64,000 nucleotides of DNA from an uncultured Pseudomonadota bacterium (GCA_903884105.1 CAISDJ010000071.1:1-64000), one strand, 5' to 3'; shown: positions 38,206 through 48,334, numbered from the stretch's first letter. Notes: generated from the sequence alone by a model not told the origin. Numbers and translations are program-made.

Positions 38206-39480
38206 CTATGCCGTCAGCAAGGCTTCAAGACCAGCGACGAACTCCCACGCTTCGATATAGGAATTGTAGAGCGGCACCGGTGTCGCACGGAGGACGTCCG
38301 GCTCCCGCAAGTCCGTGTAGAAGCCGCGGGTCTGCAGCCCGCCATGCAGTGACTTGAGGACGGCCGACGGGGCCCGGACCCTGAACGACACCTGCGAACC
38401 GCGCGCGGCGGGGGTCAGGATGTCGAGCCTCTGTCCAAGCTTTTCCCGCAACAGGAATTCCAGGTAGCCCGTGAGCTGCGTTGCCTTCGTCGCGCGGCGC
38501 TCGTTGCCTGCTGCATCGAAGATCTCCAACGAAGCAAGCAGGGGCGCCATTGCAAGAATGGGTGGATTCGAGAGCTGCCAGCCCTCGGCGCCGGGCAGAG
38601 CCTGAAAGTCCGGACCCATGCGGAAGCGTGTCTCCTTGTCGTGTCCCCACCAGCCCGCGAAGCGCGGCAAGGTCTCGTCCCGTGAATGGCGCTCGTGCAC
38701 GAACGCACCGCCTATCGCGCCGGGTCCCCCGTTCAGATACTTGTAGCTGCACCACACCGCAAAATCGACGTTCCAGTCGTGCAGGGACAGCGGCACGTTG
38801 CCGATCGCATGAGCGAGGTCAAAGCCGACGACACAGCCTTTGGCTTGCGCAGCGCGTGTGATTGCCTGCATGTCGAAGCGCTGGCCCGTCAGGTACTGCA
38901 CGCCCGGCAACAACACGGTGGCGATGGCTTCGCCTTCACGGTCGAGCAGCAACATCACGTCCTCTTCGCGAATGCGGTCTTCGCCCTCGCGGGGTCCGAT
39001 TTCGAGCAGCGCATCGGCAGGGTCGAGGCCATGGGCCAGGATCTGCGAGACGGCCGCATAGCGGTCTGATGGAAAGGCGGGTCGCTCGATCAGCAGCTTG
39101 CGGCGGTTGCCTGCAGGCCGATAGAAGCTCACCAGCAGCAAATGCAGGTTCACGGTCAACGAGTTCATCGCCACGACCTCGAGCGGCAATGCGCCTGCGA
39201 GCCGCGCGAGCGGTGGCGTCAGCCGTTCGTGGTACGACAGCCACGGCCGGCGTCCGTTGAAGTGTCCCTCGACAGCAAGCCGCTGCCATTCCTCGAGCTC
39301 TTCGTTGACGTAGGTAACGGCACGTCGCGGTTCAAGGCCCAGCGAATGGCCGCAGAGATAGGCGACGTCAGAACCATCAGCACGCCTCGGCCGCAGGAAT
39401 TCATGGCGAATCGCCTTGAGCGGGTCGGCGTCGTCGAGGGCGAGCGCGTGGGAGCGAAGCGCCAGGGTCGGTGTGTTCAA
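38206..39480 (-). CDS. kynU: kynureninase
   Basis: This 424-residue PLP enzyme cleaves (3-hydroxy)kynurenine to (3-hydroxy)anthranilate and alanine. It shows YLCGHSLGLEPRRA near the N-terminus, the cofactor region GFDLAHAIGNVPLSLHDW and the Schiff-base lysine in CSYKYLNGGPGAIG. Its start overlaps the stop of the upstream cyclase gene (ATGA). Confidence 0.97.
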   Translation of the reverse strand: MNTPTLALRSHALALDDADPLKAIRHEFLRPRRADGSDVAYLCGHSLGLEPRRAVTYVNEELEEWQRLAVEGHFNGRRPWLSYHERLTPPLARLAGALPLEVVAMNSLTVNLHLLLVSFYRPAGNRRKLLIERPAFPSDRYAAVSQILAHGLDPADALLEIGPREGEDRIREEDVMLLLDREGEAIATVLLPGVQYLTGQRFDMQAITRAAQAKGCVVGFDLAHAIGNVPLSLHDWNVDFAVWCSYKYLNGGPGAIGGAFVHERHSRDETLPRFAGWWGHDKETRFRMGPDFQALPGAEGWQLSNPPILAMAPLLASLEIFDAAGNERRATKATQLTGYLEFLLREKLGQRLDILTPAARGSQVSFRVRAPSAVLKSLHGGLQTRGFYTDLREPDVLRATPVPLYNSYIEAWEFVAGLEALLTA

Positions 39481-40316
39481 GATGGCACTGCCCTCAGCGG
39501 GTAAAGGATCGGCCGGCTGGGCGCCGCATCGCTCGCGAACGCAGCCATCTGCAGGTTGAGCAGGTACAGCCCGTCTGCGATCGCGTTGTCGATGTAGGCG
39601 AGTTCCGTGATGGTTGCCTCGGGCCGGGTCGCTGCCGCGAGATGCACCCCGGCGTCGGGGAGACCCCAGAAAATGCGGTGGCCACGCAGCAGCCCGCCGT
39701 CGACGGCACGATCAATGGAGGGCAGATCCACCACGAGATGGGTGCACCCTTGTTCGACCAGCCAGCGCATGGCATCGACGCTGAAATAGGGCGGCATGCC
39801 GGGTTCGAATGCGTAGTTGCGGGCCGTCTTGTCGAGGGAGTTGGGGAGCGTGCGGACGACGAGTGCATGGCAGTCGTGGGGCGCGTGCCCGGCCAGGGCG
39901 GTTTGCAGCGATGCAGCCGTGACGACACGGTCCTTCTGTGCAGTCGATGAACTCGATGCTCCATCGACCGCAGCGGTATCGATGGGCGTGACGCTGATGA
40001 CACGCGCGATCAGGAAGGCTTCCCGTGCAGTGTCGTGAATGCTGACAGGCTCGAGGACGACGTGACCGATGCTTTCCGTATGGGTGCCGTTGCAGTGGGG
40101 TGTGAGGGAGTAGGTCGAGCAGCGGCAACTGCCGCCCTGCAATACGTCGCCTACAAAGGTGCCGCTGCGCAGTGCCGTGGCCGTTGCGGGCGGCGCGCCG
40201 TAGAACGACGGCTGGCTGCCGTCAAATTCAATCGCAATCGCAATGCTCATGGGCCGGGAGAGATCGGCGCGCCAGCGCTGGCCACCGGCTACCAGCTCGA
40301 CGTGTTGAAGGGCCAT
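39477..40316 (-). CDS. cyclase-family hydrolase, probable kynurenine formamidase
   Basis: This 279-residue member of the cyclase/KynB metal-dependent hydrolase family carries the metal-binding signature in LTPHCNGTHTESIGHV, followed by VVRTLPNSL and HLVVDLPSIDRAVDGG. It is longer and more divergent than P. aeruginosa KynB (213 aa). The assignment as N-formylkynurenine formamidase therefore rests on its place between the dioxygenase and kynureninase genes. ATG 40316 overlaps the haaO stop (TGATG). Confidence 0.8.
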   Translation of the reverse strand: MALQHVELVAGGQRWRADLSRPMSIAIAIEFDGSQPSFYGAPPATATALRSGTFVGDVLQGGSCRCSTYSLTPHCNGTHTESIGHVVLEPVSIHDTAREAFLIARVISVTPIDTAAVDGASSSSTAQKDRVVTAASLQTALAGHAPHDCHALVVRTLPNSLDKTARNYAFEPGMPPYFSVDAMRWLVEQGCTHLVVDLPSIDRAVDGGLLRGHRIFWGLPDAGVHLAAATRPEATITELAYIDNAIADGLYLLNLQMAAFASDAAPSRPILYPLRAVPS

Positions 40317-40828
40317 CACTGCGGTGGCATGACGTGGCCGCAGTGCTTGCAGGTGCGATGCTGCGGCGAACCATAGAAGCGGTCGAACACCGGCGGCAGC
40401 TCGGTGACGATATTGCCGACGTGCAGATATTCCGCATACAACGGGTGCTGGCAACGTTCGCAATACCAGAGGAAGCCGTCCTTTTCCTCCGGGCGGCGCA
40501 CGCGCTCGACCACCAGCCCGATCGAATGGGCGTATCGCTGTGGGGAGTGCGGCACATGAGCCGGGAGCAACAGGATGTCACCCGCCTGCATCGGGATATC
40601 CACGATGCGTCCGTCCTGCACGGTCCGAAGGACCATCTCGCCTTCCAGTTGGTAGAAGAACTCGTCGCCCGGATCGTCGTGGAAATCGGTGCGGGCATTG
40701 GGCCCCCCGACCACCATGATGATGAACTCCGATTCGCGAAACACCAGGCGGTTGCCGACCGGCGGCTTCAGGTCCTCGCGATGCCGATCGATCCACGCCG
40801 CAAAATTGAAGGCTTGCAGTGCTTGCAT
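40316..40828 (-). CDS. nbaC: 3-hydroxyanthranilate 3,4-dioxygenase
   Basis: This 170-residue cupin opens the ring of 3-hydroxyanthranilate on the way to quinolinate. The active-site iron ligands appear in TDFHDDPGDEFFYQLEG (His and Glu) and LLPAHVPHSPQR (His). The C-terminus keeps the rubredoxin-like second iron site of bacterial enzymes (CERCQHPLY ... CKHCGH). ATG 40828 has no visible Shine-Dalgarno sequence; a TATACT stands 10-15 bases upstream. It is the first gene of the operon. The symbol haaO is also used for this enzyme. Confidence 0.95.
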   Translation of the reverse strand: MQALQAFNFAAWIDRHREDLKPPVGNRLVFRESEFIIMVVGGPNARTDFHDDPGDEFFYQLEGEMVLRTVQDGRIVDIPMQAGDILLLPAHVPHSPQRYAHSIGLVVERVRRPEEKDGFLWYCERCQHPLYAEYLHVGNIVTELPPVFDRFYGSPQHRTCKHCGHVMPPQ

Positions 40829-40873
40829 AGCGTTTGAGTATAAGCGAGCCTCGGCGCATGACGCAGCGTGACT

Positions 40874-40900
40874 TGCCCCGGGGCCGGAACGGCCGGGGCA
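40874..40900 (+). repeat. GC-rich hairpin upstream of the exported-protein gene
   Basis: TGCCCC pairs with GGGGCA and GGCCG with CGGCC around a GAA loop, giving about 11 bp with a two-base bulge. It lies in the 95-bp divergent gap between the dioxygenase gene and the gene at 40924, ending 10 bases before the AGGAGG of the latter. It may be a message 5' structure. No T-run follows. Confidence 0.5.
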
Positions 40901-40923
40901 GGAAACTGAAAGGAGGGTGGGAT

Positions 40924-41571
40924 ATGCGGTTCCAGACAGGGGTGTTCGCGATCGGGGGCGCGCTGGCGATGCTCGTTGGGGGCAGTGTCGCGGCGATGGA
41001 GCCGGTGTCGGTCCCGGTCCCGGTCCCGGAGCCGGTCGTCGCAACGTGGAAGCAAGCGCAAATCGACTTCACTTACATCGGCCGGACGAGCTTCTACACC
41101 TGTGATTCCCTGCGCGAGAAGGTCGCCCGCATCCTGCGGGCGGCAGGCGCACGCGATGATCTCGTCGTGAGCAGCTTCGGTTGCTTCGGACCCTCCGACT
41201 TCGACCGCTTCACGCGGGTGCGCATCAAGGCGTCAGTGCCCGTGGTCGCCGAGCCGGGCGGGCTCGCGCCCGAAGAGCGGAGCCGTCGGGAACTGGTATC
41301 CCGCGTCCGTGGCGAACAGCCCTCGGAGGAGGAACTGCTGGGCCAGTTCCCGGCCGCCTGGCAGACGGTGAAGTTTTCCGGGCGCAGCCGCATCGTGGAC
41401 GATGGTGACTGTGAACTGCTCGAGCAGATGGCCTACAGCGTCTTCAAGCCGCTTGGTATCGAGGTCGTGCGGGGCAACAATCGCTGCGTTCCGGGTGTGG
41501 TGCGCTATGGCCAGCTCGACTTTCAGCTCAAGGCCTTGAAGGCCCTGCCCAAGCCTGACGACGCGAAGTAA
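40924..41571 (+). CDS. exported protein of unknown function
   Basis: This 215-residue protein has a signal peptide (hydrophobic core at about residues 5-25, probable cleavage after VAA). A short Pro-Val repeat (VSVPVPVPEPVV, encoded by tandem GGTCCC-like units) leads into a mature region with four cysteines and no domain I recognise. ATG 40924 has AGGAGG 7 bases upstream. It converges on apaH with only 5 bases between. The periplasm is the likely location. Confidence 0.7.
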   Translation: MRFQTGVFAIGGALAMLVGGSVAAMEPVSVPVPVPEPVVATWKQAQIDFTYIGRTSFYTCDSLREKVARILRAAGARDDLVVSSFGCFGPSDFDRFTRVRIKASVPVVAEPGGLAPEERSRRELVSRVRGEQPSEEELLGQFPAAWQTVKFSGRSRIVDDGDCELLEQMAYSVFKPLGIEVVRGNNRCVPGVVRYGQLDFQLKALKALPKPDDAK

Positions 41572-41576
41572 CGCCT

Positions 41577-42413
41577 TCAGTCCCCGGGTGACAGGCCCGA
41601 CGAAGTGCAGGGCACGAATACCGGCGCTTGCTCCGCGTCGAGCCGCACGGCGCACAAGCTCCCGCCCCATACGCACCCGGTATCAATACCCAACACGCCA
41701 TCGCCGGCGTACAGCCCCAACGCGGACCAGTGACCGAACAGGATCCTTGAGTTGGCAGTACGCCGCTCCGGGATGCGGAACCAGGGCACGAGATCAGCTG
41801 GAGCATCGGCCAAACTACCCTTGTATTTCAGGTCGAGGCGTCCGTCTGCATGGCAGAACCGCAGCCGTGTGAAGCAATTCGTGATGAATCGCAGCCGCTC
41901 TGATCCTGCGAGGTCGTCCGACCAGCGGTCAGGCCGATTACCGTACATGGCGGCGAAGAGCGCACGGGCGGAAGCTTCGTCGCGCAGGGTCGCTTCGAGT
42001 TCGCGCGCGCAGGCGGTTGCGGTGGCGAGGTTCCACTGCGGCGCAAGTCCGGCATGCACCATCGTCCAGCCGAGGCCTTCGTCGCTGTGGAGCAAGGGCC
42101 GGTGGCGCAGCCAGTCGAGGAGCTCTTCGCAATCCGGAGCAGACAGCACCGAGTCCAGCGTGTCGTCCGGTCTCAAGGCCGCGCGATCATTCGCGGCGGC
42201 GAGCAGGTGCAGGTCGTGATTGCCGAGCACCGTCGCGACGGCGTTGCCCAAGGCCTTCACACGCCTCAGCACATCGAGGGAGCGCGGGCCGCGATTGACG
42301 AGATCGCCCGTCAGCCAGAGCCGATCCCGCTGCGGATCGAACCTGAGCTGTTCGAGCAGCTTCCCGAATTCCTCATCGCAGCCCTGGATGTCGCCAACGG
42401 CGTAGACGGCCAT
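41577..42413 (-). CDS. apaH: diadenosine tetraphosphatase ApaH
   Basis: This 278-residue metallophosphatase hydrolyses Ap4A and removes Np-caps from RNA. It has the metallophosphoesterase blocks AVGDIQGCDEEF, LTGDLVNRGPRSLDV and VLGNHDLHLLA, then MVHAGLAP. Length equals E. coli ApaH (280). It is last in the lptD-surA-pdxA-rsmA-apaG-apaH operon, 19 bases after apaG. Confidence 0.97.
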   Translation of the reverse strand: MAVYAVGDIQGCDEEFGKLLEQLRFDPQRDRLWLTGDLVNRGPRSLDVLRRVKALGNAVATVLGNHDLHLLAAANDRAALRPDDTLDSVLSAPDCEELLDWLRHRPLLHSDEGLGWTMVHAGLAPQWNLATATACARELEATLRDEASARALFAAMYGNRPDRWSDDLAGSERLRFITNCFTRLRFCHADGRLDLKYKGSLADAPADLVPWFRIPERRTANSRILFGHWSALGLYAGDGVLGIDTGCVWGGSLCAVRLDAEQAPVFVPCTSSGLSPGD

Positions 42414-42432
42414 GAGCGTTGTGACGCGGGCC

Positions 42433-42840
42433 TTAGTGCAGCAGTCCTGGAATGGCGAGTCGAAACGGCGCGATCTGCGCTTCGAACTCATGGCCGTCAT
42501 CGGCCACCATCTGGTAGCTGCCCTGCATTGCGCCGACCGGCGTTTCAAGGATCGCACCGCTCGAATACCGGAAACCCTGCCCCGGGAGCAGGTAGGGCTG
42601 TTCACCCACGACGCCTTCGCCGCGCACTTCCTGCACCTTGCCGTTGGCGTCCGTAATGACCCAATGCCGCGTCAGCAGCCGCGCCGGCACCTGGCCTTCA
42701 TTGCGGATGGTGATCGTGTACGAAAAGACATACCGGCTCTCATCCGGCCTCGACTGGTCGTCGACGTAGGTTGTGGCGACATCCACCTCGATGCGGTGGC
42801 GGCTCGTGCGGGACTTGGGAACGGATTCAACGGTGTTCAT
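42433..42840 (-). CDS. apaG: ApaG domain protein
   Basis: This 135-residue FnIII-like protein usually accompanies apaH. Family segments are [42 protein letters not shown] and [12 protein letters not shown]. The biochemical function is not settled. It starts at ATG 42840, 25 bases after rsmA. Confidence 0.96.
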   Translation of the reverse strand: MNTVESVPKSRTSRHRIEVDVATTYVDDQSRPDESRYVFSYTITIRNEGQVPARLLTRHWVITDANGKVQEVRGEGVVGEQPYLLPGQGFRYSSGAILETPVGAMQGSYQMVADDGHEFEAQIAPFRLAIPGLLH

Positions 42841-42865
42841 CGCTGTCCATTCTATCCGCAAATGG

Positions 42866-43663
42866 CTATCCGGAAGCGCCTGCCGTGTTCGCGAGAGCCG
42901 CGAACTGTGCCGGCGACAGCACCTCCGCCCGGAGTCCCGGGTCGATCCCGGCCGCAGCGAACCCCGCTTCATCCACGAAGGCCTTGAGGGAGTTTCGCAA
43001 GGTCTTGCGTCGCTGCCCGAACGCCGCAGCGACGACGCCGGCAAATCGCCCGGGTTGCCCAAGGGCGAATGCCGGTTCGGCGCGCGGGTGCAATCGGACA
43101 TACGTCGACATGACATTGGGAGGAGGCTTGAACGCACCCGGACCGATATCGAACAGCGGATGCACTTCGACCCACGGGGCGAGCATCACGGAGAGCCGGC
43201 CATAGGCCTCGTCGCCTGCGCCGGCGGCCATGCGATCGACGACTTCCTTCTGCAGCATGAAGTGCATGTCCTCGATGTGCTCGCGCACCCCGATCAACTT
43301 GAACAGCAGTGGGGTCGAGATGTTGTAGGGCAGGTTACCGACGATCCGGAGCTTTTTGGGATCGTTGCCGCGCAGCGCTGCGAAATCGAACTTGAGCACA
43401 TCGCCGCCGTGGATGCGCAGCTCCCCGTCCGGGCGCGGCGCCGCCTCCAGGGCGGCAATCGCGTCGCGATCGATTTCGATGACGTCGAGCGACCCGTGGC
43501 GCGCCAGCAGCGGCCAGGTCAGCGCCCCGAGACCCGGCCCGATCTCGACCATGCGATCGCCCGGTTGTGGGTCGATGGCGGCAACGATGTTGGCTATGAT
43601 CTCGCGATCGTGCAGGAAGTGTTGCCCGAACCGCTTGCGGTGAACGTGCTTCGCGGTGGTCAT
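42866..43663 (-). CDS. rsmA: 16S rRNA dimethyladenosine transferase RsmA (KsgA)
   Basis: This 265-residue enzyme dimethylates two adenines at the 3' end of 16S rRNA. Signatures are [11 protein letters not shown], the SAM site [15 protein letters not shown] and catalytic [16 protein letters not shown]. The start overlaps the pdxA stop (ATGA). Confidence 0.98.
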   Translation of the reverse strand: MTTAKHVHRKRFGQHFLHDREIIANIVAAIDPQPGDRMVEIGPGLGALTWPLLARHGSLDVIEIDRDAIAALEAAPRPDGELRIHGGDVLKFDFAALRGNDPKKLRIVGNLPYNISTPLLFKLIGVREHIEDMHFMLQKEVVDRMAAGAGDEAYGRLSVMLAPWVEVHPLFDIGPGAFKPPPNVMSTYVRLHPRAEPAFALGQPGRFAGVVAAAFGQRRKTLRNSLKAFVDEAGFAAAGIDPGLRAEVLSPAQFAALANTAGASG

Positions 43664-44673
43664 GTGGAACCTGTGGCCTGCGCCAATCTGGCGAGGCGCT
43701 TCTTTGCGAGGTCGATGCCGAGATCGAGCGCGGCAGCGAGACTGCCACCATCCGCCTTCCCGCTGCCGGCCAGGTCGAGCGCGGTGCCGTGATCGACAGA
43801 GGTTCTCACCAGCGGCAGCCCGAGGGTCACGTTGACCGCCTGGCCGAAGCCCGCATGCTTGAGCACCGGCAACCCCTGGTCGTGGTACATCGCAAGCACC
43901 GCATCTGCGTGGGCGAGCATGGATGGGATGAACGCGGTATCGGCAGGCACCGGACCGGTGAGTGCGAGTCCCCGCGCCTTGAGTGCCTCGATGACCGGCG
44001 CGATGACGTCGATCTCCTCCCGACCGAGATGCCCCGATTCGCCCGCGTGCGGGTTGAGTCCGCAGACCAGGATGCGGGGTCGCGAGAAGCCGAACTGCTC
44101 CTTCAGGCTGCGGTCCAGGATGGTGATGACCTGCTCCAGCGACTTGCGTGTGATGGCGGCGCTGACTTCCGCCAGGGGCAGGTGCGTAGTGGCCAACGCG
44201 ACGCGGAGCGTTCCTGCCACCAGCATCATAACGGGATAGGAACCTCCCGTCCGATCCGCGAGGTATTCAGTGTGCCCGGAGAAGGCGATCCCGGCGTCAT
44301 TGATGATGCCCTTGTGGGCCGGGGCCGTGACCATGGCGGAAAACTCGCCCCGAAGGCAGCCGTCTGCCGCCTTGTCGAGCAGTTCCAGGACGTAACGCGC
44401 GTTGCCCTTGTCGAGCACGCCGGTCTTCACAGGCACTGCCGTGTTCACGGGCAGAACAGTGAGGTTGCCGGGGACATGGGGCATGGCCGGGCGATCGGGC
44501 ACGTAGGTCCGGGTGCGCAGCTCGCGCCCGAGTTGGCGTGCGCGTTCGGCAAGCAGCGCCGGATCGCCGGCGACGATGAGTTCACAGCTCCAGTGCCTTC
44601 CCGCGACGTCGATACAGAGGTCCGGGCCGATGCCGGCCGGCTCGCCCGACGTGAGGATGATGCGCGGAACCAT
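43660..44673 (-). CDS. pdxA: 4-hydroxythreonine-4-phosphate dehydrogenase PdxA
   Basis: This 337-residue NAD-dependent enzyme acts in pyridoxal phosphate synthesis. It begins with the family signature [13 protein letters not shown] and has metal-binding histidines in [12 protein letters not shown] and [16 protein letters not shown] 44673 aligns with other PdxA starts. GTG 44700, overlapping the surA stop (GTGA), is an alternative that adds nine residues. Confidence 0.95.
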   Translation of the reverse strand: MVPRIILTSGEPAGIGPDLCIDVAGRHWSCELIVAGDPALLAERARQLGRELRTRTYVPDRPAMPHVPGNLTVLPVNTAVPVKTGVLDKGNARYVLELLDKAADGCLRGEFSAMVTAPAHKGIINDAGIAFSGHTEYLADRTGGSYPVMMLVAGTLRVALATTHLPLAEVSAAITRKSLEQVITILDRSLKEQFGFSRPRILVCGLNPHAGESGHLGREEIDVIAPVIEALKARGLALTGPVPADTAFIPSMLAHADAVLAMYHDQGLPVLKHAGFGQAVNVTLGLPLVRTSVDHGTALDLAGSGKADGGSLAAALDLGIDLAKKRLARLAQATGST

Positions 44674-44696
44674 GAAGTGCGCGGCCGGGTTGCTCC

Positions 44697-46046
44697 TCAC
44701 ATCTTCAATTCGACGAAGGCCTCGTCACGCAGGCGGCGCAGCCACAGCTCCGTTTCCTCTTCTGCCTTGGATTCGCGCAACGCGGCAAACGCGCGATTGC
44801 GGCGAACGTCGTCAGTGGTGTCGTGCATGCGGCGACCGAGCAGCTGCACGATGTGCCAGCCGTACTGGGTCTTGAACGGCTCACTGATTTCGCTTTCCTT
44901 CAAGGCATCGATTGAACGCTCGAATTCGGGCACGAAGGAACCGGGGCCGGCCCAGCCGAGGTCGCCACCTTCCACGGCGGAACCCTTGTCGGCGGAAGTG
45001 ACCGCCGCGATGGCGGCAAAGTCCTCGTGCTGATCGACGATGCGGGTGCGGATCGCCTTCAGCTTCTGCTGCACGGTGCTGTCGTCCTCCAGATCATTTG
45101 TCTGGACCAGGATGTGGCGCGCATGCACCTGCGATTCCACGGCCTGCTGCACGCCGCCGCGCACTTCAAGCAGCTTGAAGATGTGGAAGCCGCTGGGGGT
45201 CCGCAGTGGTTCGGTCACATCGCCTGGCTTCATGCCGGGAATGGAATCCACGACGACGGACGGCAGCTGCGATCCGGGTCGCCAGCCGAGCGCGCCGCCC
45301 TGCACATTGGTGCCGCTGTCGGAATAGGCGACGGCGAGCTGCGCAAAGTCTTCGCCACCCGTGGCCTTCGCGAAGACTTCCTTTGCGCGAGCCTCGCGCG
45401 CGGCGAGTTCGTCGCTGGACGCGGAAACTGGCACCGACACCAGGATGTGAGCCAGGTTGTACTCCGACGCCTGGTCGATGCCGCTTTTCTGCTTGGCCAG
45501 GAACTGCTCCAGTTCCCGTGGGGAGATGTTGATCCGCTGCAACACGTCGCGCTGGCGCAGGATCTGCAGCTGCAGCTCGCGGCGGATGGAGTCGCGGTAG
45601 TCGCGATAGTCGAGGCCCTGCGCTTCGAGAGCGCGGGGCAGGTCCGCGAAGGCGATATTGTTGCGGGTGGCGACATCGTTCAACGCGTTGTTCAGCATCT
45701 CGTCCGGCACATTGACGCCAAGGCGCATGGCACGCTGGATCTGGATCTCCTCGACGATCAGCCGTTCGAGCACCTGCTTGCGCAGGATAGCGGGAGGCGG
45801 CAGTTCCGTCTTTTGCTCGCGCAGTCGCCGGGTGATGCTGGCGATCTCGGTTTCCAGCTGGCTGGTCAGGACGACGCCTTCGTTCACAACGGCAGCAATG
45901 CCATCGAGTAGCTCGCCGCTCCCCTGGGGCGACGGGCTGGCCGGCGATGTCCCCGAGGCCGCCGGTGCGGGTGCAGCTGCCTGGGCCTGGCTGCCCTGGG
46001 CGGCAAGGAGGACGCAGGCGAGGGCAGCAAGAATCGGGTGTTTCAT
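44697..46046 (-). CDS. surA: periplasmic chaperone/prolyl isomerase SurA
   Basis: This 449-residue protein has a signal peptide ([17 protein letters not shown], cleavage near QAQA), an Ala/Pro/Ser-rich spacer and the SurA N-domain ([18 protein letters not shown]). Two parvulin domains follow at about 185-290 and 300-400 ([17 protein letters not shown]). It escorts outer-membrane proteins, including the LptD encoded just upstream. Length is typical (428 in E. coli). Confidence 0.97.
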   Translation of the reverse strand: MKHPILAALACVLLAAQGSQAQAAAPAPAASGTSPASPSPQGSGELLDGIAAVVNEGVVLTSQLETEIASITRRLREQKTELPPPAILRKQVLERLIVEEIQIQRAMRLGVNVPDEMLNNALNDVATRNNIAFADLPRALEAQGLDYRDYRDSIRRELQLQILRQRDVLQRINISPRELEQFLAKQKSGIDQASEYNLAHILVSVPVSASSDELAAREARAKEVFAKATGGEDFAQLAVAYSDSGTNVQGGALGWRPGSQLPSVVVDSIPGMKPGDVTEPLRTPSGFHIFKLLEVRGGVQQAVESQVHARHILVQTNDLEDDSTVQQKLKAIRTRIVDQHEDFAAIAAVTSADKGSAVEGGDLGWAGPGSFVPEFERSIDALKESEISEPFKTQYGWHIVQLLGRRMHDTTDDVRRNRAFAALRESKAEEETELWLRRLRDEAFVELKM

Positions 46047-46062
46047 AACGTAAGGAAGGCTC

Positions 46063-48288
46063 TTAACGGGGCGTTGCGGGCGGCAGAACCGAGTATCCCC
46101 GAATGGATCGTTCGAGGAAAGCATCGACCCCAGGTACGAGGCTTGCCAGCCCGTTAAGTTCCAACTGGAGCTGCACGTCGGAGTCCGTCTCGCCGGTCCG
46201 GCTGCTGACGTACTTGCGCGCCACGATCCGGGCCTTCCAGCAGCAGGAGCGATACTCAAGGCCGGCGAACTGGTTGATGGTGGACGAATCCTTGACGGAG
46301 TACGTCATGCCGCCATAGGTGGTCCAGGTGTCCGTAACCGGCCAGGCGACCGACGCATCCCATTGTTCCAGGCTGCCGCGACGAAAGCGGTAGCCCAGAT
46401 TGGCTACCTTGTTGTAGGAAGGGGCGTACTGCAGCCGTGCATCGCCCTTTTCGCTGCGGGTCTCGTGTGGATCCCACTGGACGCCGATGCGGGCATTCCA
46501 GTTCTTGAACGCGGAGACCTCCATCTGCCCAAGCATGTTGGAAGACTTGTAGCCGAGTGCGGGTTCGTTGGGCAGCACGACGCGCGGGGCGTCGAAGTAA
46601 TACGCCTGGCCCGCCGTGGCGCTCAAGTACTGCCGGCCGCTCTCGCGGTCGAGCAGGCGCGTCGTGAATCCGACGCCCAGCTGGTTGGCATCGCCCAGCC
46701 GGTCCGGCCCCACGTAGCGGTTGTCGCGGTACAGCTGGACCAGGTTGAGGTCGGGTTCGCCGGTATCGAAGACCGGCAGCGCGGTCTGGTCGCGGTACGG
46801 CACGTACAGGTAAAGAACCCGCGGCTCGAATGTCTGCACGCGTTGCTGCCGGGACCCGGAAAATCGTTCGAACGTGAGCCCCGCATCGAGGCTCGCGATC
46901 GGCGCGGACCGCGACGGTGACGTATCGGCGCCTGGGGCCGTGTGGTTCAGGTCGTAGGTGGTATAGCGCCAGCTCACCGCAGGTTCGATGAAGGCGCCGG
47001 CGCTTTGCAGCGGCAGTTTGAGTCCGGGATGGAAATCGAACCGCGAGCCGGTGAGGCTGCTGCTGTCGCGCTGGAAGTAGGTGTATTCCGTATCGACGCC
47101 GGCATCCAGTCCAAGCAGCGCGGACGGAAACTGGCCGGTGATGCTGATCTGGGGCAGCAGGGTATACGGGCGGTCGATGCCGTCGACGGGCTGGATCGTC
47201 TGGAAGTTCTGCACGCGGCCCGTCATCGCCCAGTGCGGGTCGAGATAGCTGAGCTCGGCGGAGCGGCCGAGGTACACGACGCTCGTGCCTTCGGGGCCCT
47301 CTCCGAAATCTTCGAACCAGTCGCGGTCGCTCGCGTTGGCAGCCGATGCGGTGAAGCGCAGCCGCGAGTTGAAGTCGGTCTCGTCGAACAGCCGCACGAG
47401 GTTCCGGCCGCTGCCATAGGCGGTATCGTGCGGCAGGTATTCGGCTGTGACGTTGCCGCGGCTGCGGTGGGTCAGGAAGCGGACATCGGTGAGCAGGTCG
47501 AGGCCGCGCTGCGTGTACCAGGTCCCCGTGAACGTGGCGTCATAGTTGGGCGCGATGTTACAGTACCAGGGCACCTGGAGCCCAAGGCCGCTCCGTGACG
47601 AATTCGCCAGGGTGGGACACAGGAAGCCGCTCTTGCGCTGGTCCCCCACGGGAAAGGAAATGAACGGCGTATAGAGGATCGGGATGCCCTTGAAATCGAG
47701 GCGCACATTGCGGCCTGTCCCAAGCCCGGCGCCGGGATTGATGTCGATGTCGGCAGCCCGCAGCACCCAGTCCTCGTTGCCCGTCGGGCACGTTGTGTAC
47801 ACGACGCCCGAGAGTTGCAGCAAACCCTGGCGATTGACCTTGATCTTATCGGCCGAGCCGCGGGCGGGACGGGTCGGCAGGTCGAATTCGGCCCCCTCGA
47901 AGCTCGCTTCGCCGGCAGTAGCCACGTTCGCGCTCTTGCCCTTGATGCGCATCTCGGGGTCGCGGTAGGTCACCGAGCCCGACACGGCAAAGGTCTGGTC
48001 CTCGGCATTGAACGTCGCATTCTCCGCGCTCAAGGTCCGGTCGCCCTGGCGGATGCGCACCTTGCCCTTCAGGACCGCGTCGCCCGCACGACTCACTTCC
48101 GCGCCTTCACTTGTGATCTGGATCGGCTCGTCACCCGGTGTGGCAGCGGGTGTCAAAGCGGGTGTCGAGGCGTCGTCGGCAGGATCGGACAGGTTGGGGG
48201 CGGGGCAGGACTGGGCCAGCACCAGTGCAGGACAAGCCGTGAGCAGCATCGGCAGGACGGCCTTGAGGAGGGGAATCCTCCGCTTCAA
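46063..48288 (-). CDS. lptD: LPS-assembly outer membrane protein LptD
   Basis: This 741-residue protein has a signal peptide, an N-terminal OstA jelly-roll domain (about 50-200, with ISADNATFN-like SAENATFNAEDQTFAVSGSV) and a large beta-barrel (VRFLTHRSRGNVTAEYLPHD, EYRSCCWKARIVARKYV). Cysteine pairs fit the disulfide-linked LptD pattern. It starts at TTG 48288, which gives a proper signal peptide with a KRR n-region; no clear RBS is seen. It heads the operon to apaH; lptE is at 31.4 kb. Confidence 0.96.
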   Translation of the reverse strand: MKRRIPLLKAVLPMLLTACPALVLAQSCPAPNLSDPADDASTPALTPAATPGDEPIQITSEGAEVSRAGDAVLKGKVRIRQGDRTLSAENATFNAEDQTFAVSGSVTYRDPEMRIKGKSANVATAGEASFEGAEFDLPTRPARGSADKIKVNRQGLLQLSGVVYTTCPTGNEDWVLRAADIDINPGAGLGTGRNVRLDFKGIPILYTPFISFPVGDQRKSGFLCPTLANSSRSGLGLQVPWYCNIAPNYDATFTGTWYTQRGLDLLTDVRFLTHRSRGNVTAEYLPHDTAYGSGRNLVRLFDETDFNSRLRFTASAANASDRDWFEDFGEGPEGTSVVYLGRSAELSYLDPHWAMTGRVQNFQTIQPVDGIDRPYTLLPQISITGQFPSALLGLDAGVDTEYTYFQRDSSSLTGSRFDFHPGLKLPLQSAGAFIEPAVSWRYTTYDLNHTAPGADTSPSRSAPIASLDAGLTFERFSGSRQQRVQTFEPRVLYLYVPYRDQTALPVFDTGEPDLNLVQLYRDNRYVGPDRLGDANQLGVGFTTRLLDRESGRQYLSATAGQAYYFDAPRVVLPNEPALGYKSSNMLGQMEVSAFKNWNARIGVQWDPHETRSEKGDARLQYAPSYNKVANLGYRFRRGSLEQWDASVAWPVTDTWTTYGGMTYSVKDSSTINQFAGLEYRSCCWKARIVARKYVSSRTGETDSDVQLQLELNGLASLVPGVDAFLERSIRGYSVLPPATPR

Positions 48289-48334
48289 TTGGGCCGCCGC
48301 GGGAAGATGGAGGGCATTTTGCGCATAGGCCCTG

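Noticed and set aside
47846-47853. GCCGATAA on the - strand inside lptD
   Set aside because: No matching -35 sequence and no late flagellar gene near it.
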